The notes beneath the pieces were generated by a model. The model saw only the letters and a program-made list of their open reading frames with translations, did no database searches and was not told where the DNA came from. Of a stretch of 64,000 bases of DNA, positions 58,153-64,000 are shown piece after piece; position 1 is the first letter of the stretch; every line of letters starts with the position of its first letter. The position numbers were made by a program, and so were the translations under genes. Source of the DNA: Duffyella gerundensis (lineage in GTDB: Bacteria > Pseudomonadota > Gammaproteobacteria > Enterobacterales > Enterobacteriaceae); assembly GCF_001517405.1 (NCBI RefSeq), contig NZ_LN907827.1, positions 62,001 to 126,000 of the forward strand, read 5' to 3'.

Positions 58153-60588
58153 ATGACAATTTCAGCAGCAGCAAGGACGCCAGTGACAAGACAGCTTCAT
58201 AAATTTGGTGGCAGCAGCCTGGCGGACAGCCGGTGTTATCAGCGCGTGGCGGATATTATCGCCAGCTATAGCCAGCCAGGCGACATCATCGTGGTTTCTG
58301 CCGCTGGCAGCACCACCAATCAGCTGATCAGCTGGTTAAAGCTGAGCCACAGCGATCGCCTTTCTGCGCATCAGGTACAACAGGCGCTGCGCCGTTTTCA
58401 GACCGAATTAATGAGCAGCCTGTTGCCTGCTGATATTGCCGGCCCAATGATTGCCACCTTTATTCAGGATCTGGAAAAGCTGGCGGCGCTGCTTGATGGC
58501 CCGTCGTCAGAAGCGGTTTACGCAGAAGTGGTCGGCCACGGCGAGATCTGGTCTGCCCGCTTAATGGCGGCGGTGCTCAGCCAGCGCGATCTGGCCGCCA
58601 GCTGGCTCGATGCCCGCCTTTTCCTGCGCGCCGAGCGCGCCGCGCAGCCGCAGGTTGATGAAGGCAAATCCTGGCCGCTGCTGCAAACGCTGCTGGCGCA
58701 GCATCCTCATCAACGGCTGGTCGTCACCGGATTTATCAGCGGCAACGAGGCAGGTGAAACCGTGCTGCTGGGCCGTAACGGTTCCGACTATTCCGCCACG
58801 CAGATTGGTGCGCTGGCTGGCGTTCATCGTGTCACCATCTGGAGTGATGTCGCCGGTGTATACAGTGCCGATCCGCGCAAAGTCTCAGATGCCTGTCTGC
58901 TGCCCCTGCTGCGGCTCGATGAAGCGAGCGAGCTGGCTCGCCTGGCGGCACCGGTGCTGCATACACGTACCTTGCAGCCGGTTTCCGGCAGCGATATCGA
59001 TTTGCAACTGCGCTGCAGCTATCAGCCTGAGCAGGGTTCAACGCGTATTGAACGCGTGCTCGCGTCCGGCACTGGTGCACGCATCGTCACCAGCCACGAT
59101 GACGTCTGCCTGATTGAATTCGTCGCGCCGTCGCATCATGACTTCAGGCTGCTGCAAAAAGATATCGACGCGCTGCTGAAACGCGCGCAGCTGCGTCCGC
59201 TGGCGGTGGGTGTGCACAGCGATCGCCGTCTGTTGCAGCTCTGCTACACCTCCGAGGTGGTCAACAGCGCTTTCATTCTGTTACAGGAAGCGAACCTGCC
59301 GGGCCATCTGCAACTGCGCGAAGGGCTGGCGTTAGTGGCGTTGGTTGGCGCAGGTGTCAGCCGCAACCCGCTGCACAGCCACCGTTTCTGGCAGGAGATC
59401 AAAGATCAGCCAGTTGAATTTGTCTGGCAGTCGGAAGAGGGCATTAGCCTGGTTGCGGTGCTGCGCGTAGGCCCGACACAACACCTGATTCAGGGGCTAC
59501 ATCAGTCGCTGTTCCGTGCTGAAAAGCGTATCGGCCTGATGCTGTTTGGCAAAGGCAACATCGGTTCACGCTGGCTGGAGTTGTTTGCCCGCGATCGCGA
59601 GACGTTATCCGCGAGAACTGGCTTTGAGTTTGTGCTGGCTGGCGTGGTAGACAGCCGTCGCAGCCTGCTGGATGCCGAAGGTCTGGATGCCAGCCGGGCG
59701 CTGGCCTTTTTTGATGATGAAGCAACTGAGCGCGATGAAGAATCGCTGTTTCTTTGGATGCGATCTCACCCCTATGACGATCTCGTGGTGCTGGACGTCA
59801 CCGCCAGCGCCTCGCTGGCCGACCAGTATCTCGATTTTGCCAGCCACGGTTTTCACGTCATCAGCGCCAATAAAGTGGCGGGCGGTTCAGACAGCCGCAC
59901 CTGGCGCCAAATTCGCGATGCGTTTGCCAAAACTCGTCGCCACTGGCTTTATAACGCCACCGTGGGCGCAGGCCTGCCGGTAAACCATACGGTGCGCGAT
60001 CTGCGTGAAAGTGGCGATACCATTCTGTCGATCAGCGGCATTTTTTCCGGCACGCTGTCGTGGCTGTTTTTGCAGTTTGACGGCACGGTGCCGTTCAGCG
60101 AACTGGTCGATCAGGCATGGCAGCAGGGTTTAACCGAGCCGGATCCGCGCGTTGATCTGTCGGGTCAGGATGTCATGCGCAAGCTGGTGATCCTGGCACG
60201 CGAAGCGGGCTATGACATCGAACCGGATCAGGTGCGGGTCGAGTCGCTGGTGCCCGCCGGCTGTGAAGGCGGCTCCATCGATAACTTTTTCGAGAATGCC
60301 GACGCGCTGAATGAACATATGCTGCAACGGCTGGAAGCGGCGCAGGAGATGGGGCTGCTGCTGCGCTATGTGGCACGTTTTGATGCACACGGCAAAGCGC
60401 GCGTGGGTGTTGAAGCGGTGCGGCCGGAACATCCGCTGGCTGCGCTGTTGCCGTGCGATAACGTGTTTGCGATTGAAAGCCGCTGGTATCGTGATAATCC
60501 TCTGGTGATCCGCGGTCCAGGTGCCGGTCGTGATGTCACCGCTGGCGCTATTCAGTCTGATATCAATCGTCTGGCGCAGTTGCTGTAA
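58153..60588 (+). CDS. metL: Bifunctional aspartokinase/homoserine dehydrogenase II
   Basis: This 811-residue enzyme catalyses the first and third steps from aspartate toward methionine. The N-terminal aspartokinase (HKFGGSSLADS, NGSDYSATQIGAL) occupies about residues 1-300, a central regulatory linker follows, and the C-terminal homoserine dehydrogenase starts near residue 460 (LMLFGKGNIGSRWLELF; GSDSRTWRQIRDAF). Cotranscribed with metB under MetJ control. Confidence 0.97.
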   Translation: MTISAAARTPVTRQLHKFGGSSLADSRCYQRVADIIASYSQPGDIIVVSAAGSTTNQLISWLKLSHSDRLSAHQVQQALRRFQTELMSSLLPADIAGPMIATFIQDLEKLAALLDGPSSEAVYAEVVGHGEIWSARLMAAVLSQRDLAASWLDARLFLRAERAAQPQVDEGKSWPLLQTLLAQHPHQRLVVTGFISGNEAGETVLLGRNGSDYSATQIGALAGVHRVTIWSDVAGVYSADPRKVSDACLLPLLRLDEASELARLAAPVLHTRTLQPVSGSDIDLQLRCSYQPEQGSTRIERVLASGTGARIVTSHDDVCLIEFVAPSHHDFRLLQKDIDALLKRAQLRPLAVGVHSDRRLLQLCYTSEVVNSAFILLQEANLPGHLQLREGLALVALVGAGVSRNPLHSHRFWQEIKDQPVEFVWQSEEGISLVAVLRVGPTQHLIQGLHQSLFRAEKRIGLMLFGKGNIGSRWLELFARDRETLSARTGFEFVLAGVVDSRRSLLDAEGLDASRALAFFDDEATERDEESLFLWMRSHPYDDLVVLDVTASASLADQYLDFASHGFHVISANKVAGGSDSRTWRQIRDAFAKTRRHWLYNATVGAGLPVNHTVRDLRESGDTILSISGIFSGTLSWLFLQFDGTVPFSELVDQAWQQGLTEPDPRVDLSGQDVMRKLVILAREAGYDIEPDQVRVESLVPAGCEGGSIDNFFENADALNEHMLQRLEAAQEMGLLLRYVARFDAHGKARVGVEAVRPEHPLAALLPCDNVFAIESRWYRDNPLVIRGPGAGRDVTAGAIQSDINRLAQLL

Positions 60589-60595
60589 CGCTTTG

Positions 60596-60618
60596 GCTGG
60601 CGCCATCCGCGCGCCAGC
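60596..60618 (+). terminator. Hairpin after metL
   Basis: GCTGGCGC and GCGCCAGC pair around a seven-base loop, eight bases after the metL stop. The following sequence is only partly T-rich (TAATATCCTTTCC), so it is a weak intrinsic terminator at best. Confidence 0.5.
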
Positions 60619-60651
60619 GTAATATCCTTTCCTTCAATTCATCCGGCAACA

Positions 60652-60664
60652 TGAACGATGTTCA
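60652..60664. promoter_or_regulatory. MetR box upstream of metF
   Basis: TGAACGATGTTCA matches the MetR consensus TGAA-N5-TTCA with A at the centre of the spacer. It is the core of a perfect inverted repeat CAACATGAAC-GAT-GTTCATGTTG (60647-60669). MetR is the LysR-type activator of methionine genes and uses homocysteine as coregulator; metF control by MetR is known in Salmonella. Confidence 0.8.
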
Positions 60665-60706
60665 TGTTGTATGAATATTTGTCACCCTTTGATGATCAAT
60701 TACCTG

Positions 60707-60767
60707 TTGACGATGTAGCCAAAATCCGTCATTTTGAATGTCTGGACGTCTAAACGTATAGATGTGC
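60707..60767 (+). promoter_or_regulatory. metF promoter with four tandem met boxes
   Basis: A -35 TTGACG (60707-60712) and a weak -10 CATTTT (60730-60735) are 17 bases apart. Directly after come four MetJ half-operators in eight-base register: GAATGTCT, GGACGTCT, AAACGTAT and AGATGTGC (60736-60767). MetJ bound there would cover the transcription start. Confidence 0.82.
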
Positions 60768-60802
60768 AGTGGGGGTTTTCACCGCAGCGATTGATGAGGT
60801 AA

Positions 60803-61714
<912 letters not shown>

Positions 61715-61730
61715 GCCTCGCCAAAAAAAG

Positions 61731-61757
61731 AAAAACCAGCCGATGGCTGGTTTTTTT
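61731..61757. terminator. Terminator between convergent metF and ppc
   Basis: AAAAACCAGCC and GGCTGGTTTTT close a three-base loop, with a T-run on the plus strand and an A-rich flank that gives a T-run on the minus strand. It lies between the metF and ppc stop codons. Confidence 0.93.
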
Positions 61758-61796
61758 ATGTCTGCCGACGCCAGAACGTCGGCATCAACGTGTGCT

Positions 61797-64000
61797 TTAG
61801 CCGGTGTTGCGCATACCGGCAGCTACGCCAGCAATGGTTACCATCAGCGCTTGCTCAACCCGCGGATCCGGTTCGCCGCCCTGGCTTTCCTGCTCGCGTG
61901 AACGGTGCAGCAGTTCAGCCTGAAGCACGTTCAACGGATCGGTATAGACGTTGCGCAGCGCAATCGACTCGGCAATCCACGGCTGATCGGCCATTAAGTG
62001 GGCATCGTTAGCGATAGTCAGCACCGCGTTGATATCCGCTTCCAGCTGATCGCGCAGCTGTTTGCCCAGTGGCCATAGCGCTTTATCCACCAGACGATGA
62101 TCGTAATATTCTGCCAGCCAGAGGTCGGCCTTGGAGAACACCATCTCCAGCATGCCAAGGCGCGTGGAGAAGAATGGCCAGTCGCGGCACATGGTTTCCA
62201 GCTGATCGCGATCGCCAGCATCCATCGCTTTTTGCAGTGCCGCGCCGGCACCCAGCCATGCTGGCAGCATGAGACGGTTCTGCGTCCAGGCGAAAATCCA
62301 CGGAATGGCACGCAGGGATTCAACGCCGCCGGTAGGACGACGTTTAGCCGGACGCGAGCCGAGCGGCAGTTTGCCTAACTCCTGCTCCGGCGTTGCCGAG
62401 CGGAAGTAGGGAACAAAGTCCGGATTTTCACGCACGTAGCCGCGATACATTTCGCAGGAATCCGCAGACAGCTTATCCATAATGTCGCGCCACTCTTTTT
62501 TCGGCTCCGGCGGCGGCAGCAGGTTTGCTTCCAGAATTGCCCCGGTGTAAAGCGACAGGCTGGCGATGGTGACTTCCGGCAGGCCATATTTGAAGCGGAT
62601 CATTTCACCCTGTTCGGTTACACGCAGGCCGCCTTTCAGGCTGCCCGGCGGCTGTGACAGCAATGCCGCATGCGCAGGCGCGCCGCCGCGACCGATGGTG
62701 CCGCCGCGTCCGTGGAACAGCGTCAGGGCAATGCCCGCTTTTTCGCAGGTTTTAATCAGTGCATCCTGCGCGTGATATTGCGCCCAGCTGGCAGCCATCA
62801 CACCCGCGTCTTTCGCCGAGTCAGAATAGCCAATCATCACCATCTGTTTGCCCTGAATAAAGCCGCGATACCAGTCGATACTCAGCAGCTGATTCATCAC
62901 ATCGTTAGCGTTGTTCAGATCGTCAAGCGTTTCAAACAGCGGCGCTACCGGCATGGCGAAAGTGATGCCCGCTTCTTTTAACAGTAAATGTACCGCCAGC
63001 ACGTCGGAAGGCTTCTTCGCCATCGAAATAACATAGGCGGCGATAGAACCCTGCGGTGCTTCCGCCGCAACCCGACAGGTTTCCAGCACTTCGCGCGTGT
63101 CGTCGCTCGGTTCCCACTGACGCGGCAACAGCGGGCGCTTGGAATTCAACTCGCGGATCAGAAACGCCTGCTTGTCCGCTTCTGACCAGCTTTCGTAGTC
63201 GCCAAGGCCAAGGTAACGCGTCACTTCAGCGATGGCATCGGTGTGGCGCGTGCTCTCCTGACGAATGTCGATGCGCACCAGCGGCACGCCAAAGCATTTC
63301 ACGCGGCGCAGCGTGTCCAGCAGATGACCGTTGGCAATAATGCCCATGCCGCAGGCTTGCAGCGACTGATAGCAGGCATACAGCGGTTCCCACAGCTGAT
63401 CGTTGGAGACCAGCAGATCCGCCGGGCGCGGCAGCCGCTCGCCTTTCAGACGGTGCTCAAGATAGGTTTGCGTAGTAAACAGCTGCGTGCGCAGCCGCTT
63501 CAGGATGACGCGGTAAGGTTCAAGTGCTTCCGGATCGCCACACAGTTCGCGTACCTGCTCGCTGCATTCTGACATGGAGAGTTCTGACACCAGCACGCCA
63601 ATGTCACGCAGGAACAGATCGGCCGCTTTCCACCGGCTGAGCTGCATCACGTGGCGCGTAATCGGCGCGGTTACGTTGGGGTTGCCGTCGCGATCGCCGC
63701 CCATCCACGAGGTAAAGCGCACCGGCACAAAATCCACTGGCAATGAATAGCCAAACGTCTCTTCGACCTGTTCATTCAGTTCACGCAGAAAATGCGGCAC
63801 GCCTTCCCACAGGCTGTTTTCCACCACCGCAAAACCCCATTTTGCTTCATCTACCGGCGAAGGACGGTGTTTGCGGATCTCATCGGTGTGCCATGCCTGC
63901 GCCACCAGCTGGCGTAAACGTCGCATAATCTGGTTGCGTTCGTAATCAGAAATATCGTTGTGATCGAGCTGCTTCAGGCAAGTGTTCACTTCCACCAGCT
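61797..64000 (-). CDS. ppc: Phosphoenolpyruvate carboxylase (N-terminal part outside window)
   Basis: This enzyme carboxylates phosphoenolpyruvate to oxaloacetate, refilling the TCA cycle. The frame is open to the right edge, so about 150 N-terminal residues, including the TAHPTE catalytic His, lie beyond the window. Visible parts include [16 protein letters not shown], the second signature [19 protein letters not shown], the glycine-rich [16 protein letters not shown] loop and the invariant C-terminus [17 protein letters not shown]. The GTG at 63995 is internal. It lies next to metF, whereas in E. coli many genes separate them. Confidence 0.96.
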   Translation of the reverse strand, partial: LVEVNTCLKQLDHNDISDYERNQIMRRLRQLVAQAWHTDEIRKHRPSPVDEAKWGFAVVENSLWEGVPHFLRELNEQVEETFGYSLPVDFVPVRFTSWMGGDRDGNPNVTAPITRHVMQLSRWKAADLFLRDIGVLVSELSMSECSEQVRELCGDPEALEPYRVILKRLRTQLFTTQTYLEHRLKGERLPRPADLLVSNDQLWEPLYACYQSLQACGMGIIANGHLLDTLRRVKCFGVPLVRIDIRQESTRHTDAIAEVTRYLGLGDYESWSEADKQAFLIRELNSKRPLLPRQWEPSDDTREVLETCRVAAEAPQGSIAAYVISMAKKPSDVLAVHLLLKEAGITFAMPVAPLFETLDDLNNANDVMNQLLSIDWYRGFIQGKQMVMIGYSDSAKDAGVMAASWAQYHAQDALIKTCEKAGIALTLFHGRGGTIGRGGAPAHAALLSQPPGSLKGGLRVTEQGEMIRFKYGLPEVTIASLSLYTGAILEANLLPPPEPKKEWRDIMDKLSADSCEMYRGYVRENPDFVPYFRSATPEQELGKLPLGSRPAKRRPTGGVESLRAIPWIFAWTQNRLMLPAWLGAGAALQKAMDAGDRDQLETMCRDWPFFSTRLGMLEMVFSKADLWLAEYYDHRLVDKALWPLGKQLRDQLEADINAVLTIANDAHLMADQPWIAESIALRNVYTDPLNVLQAELLHRSREQESQGGEPDPRVEQALMVTIAGVAAGMRNTG

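Overview
This is a contiguous piece of enterobacterial core chromosome. Nearly every protein is a close relative of an Escherichia coli protein. The Klebsiella/Serratia-type LPS-core genes (WaaE and WabG/WabH/WabN-like), the direct metF-ppc adjacency and the cysE-trmL-cpxA junction fit Erwiniaceae such as Pantoea or Erwinia best. That placement is an inference from gene content and order; no database search was possible. I see no insertion sequence, prophage, CRISPR array, tRNA or rRNA.

Layout. 1-10202: YecA-like protein (5' end outside the window), yicC, a DUF3574 lipoprotein, nupC, rph-pyrE, slmA, coaBC-dut, radC, rpmB-rpmG-mutM, coaD. 10206-26671: LPS-core locus. One leftward block runs from a WabH-like transferase through a GT9 protein, waaH and waaQ to a WabG-like transferase; waaA-waaE-coaD follow it. 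A rightward WabN-like deacetylase and waaL converge on hldD-waaF-waaC-GT2. Two more glycosyltransferases of unknown target (24541-26671) lie beyond hldD. 26754-32911: yibQ and envC, then yibN-grxC-secB-gpsA-cysE, with trmL converging on cysE. 32947-35751: Cpx envelope-stress module (cpxA, cpxR, a CpxR box, cpxP and the CpxQ sRNA in its 3' UTR). 36038-49138: fieF, pfkA, sbp, cdh, tpiA, yiiQ, yiiR, fpr, emrD, the glpFKX operon, zapB, rraA. 49330-55903: hslVU with a heat-shock promoter, ftsN, cytR, priA. 56118-64000: rpmE, metJ, metBL, metF and the 3' three quarters of ppc.

I did not find a new defence, secretion or mobile system. The most notable observations are these. (a) glpK and metJ each carry a one-base deletion in a poly-A tract (7 A where the reading frame needs 8). 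(b) A 20-codon fossil of the 3' end of gpmM lies upstream of envC, the rest of the gene being gone. (c) menA is missing from its usual place between hslU and rraA. (d) FtsN has an expanded polyglutamine linker. (e) The LPS-core gene set mixes Klebsiella-type and E. coli-type genes and includes one transferase I cannot assign to a family. (f) Several well-preserved regulatory sites are readable: met boxes, a MetR box, a sigma-32 promoter with a 5'-UTR hairpin, a CpxR box, a Cra site and CpxQ.
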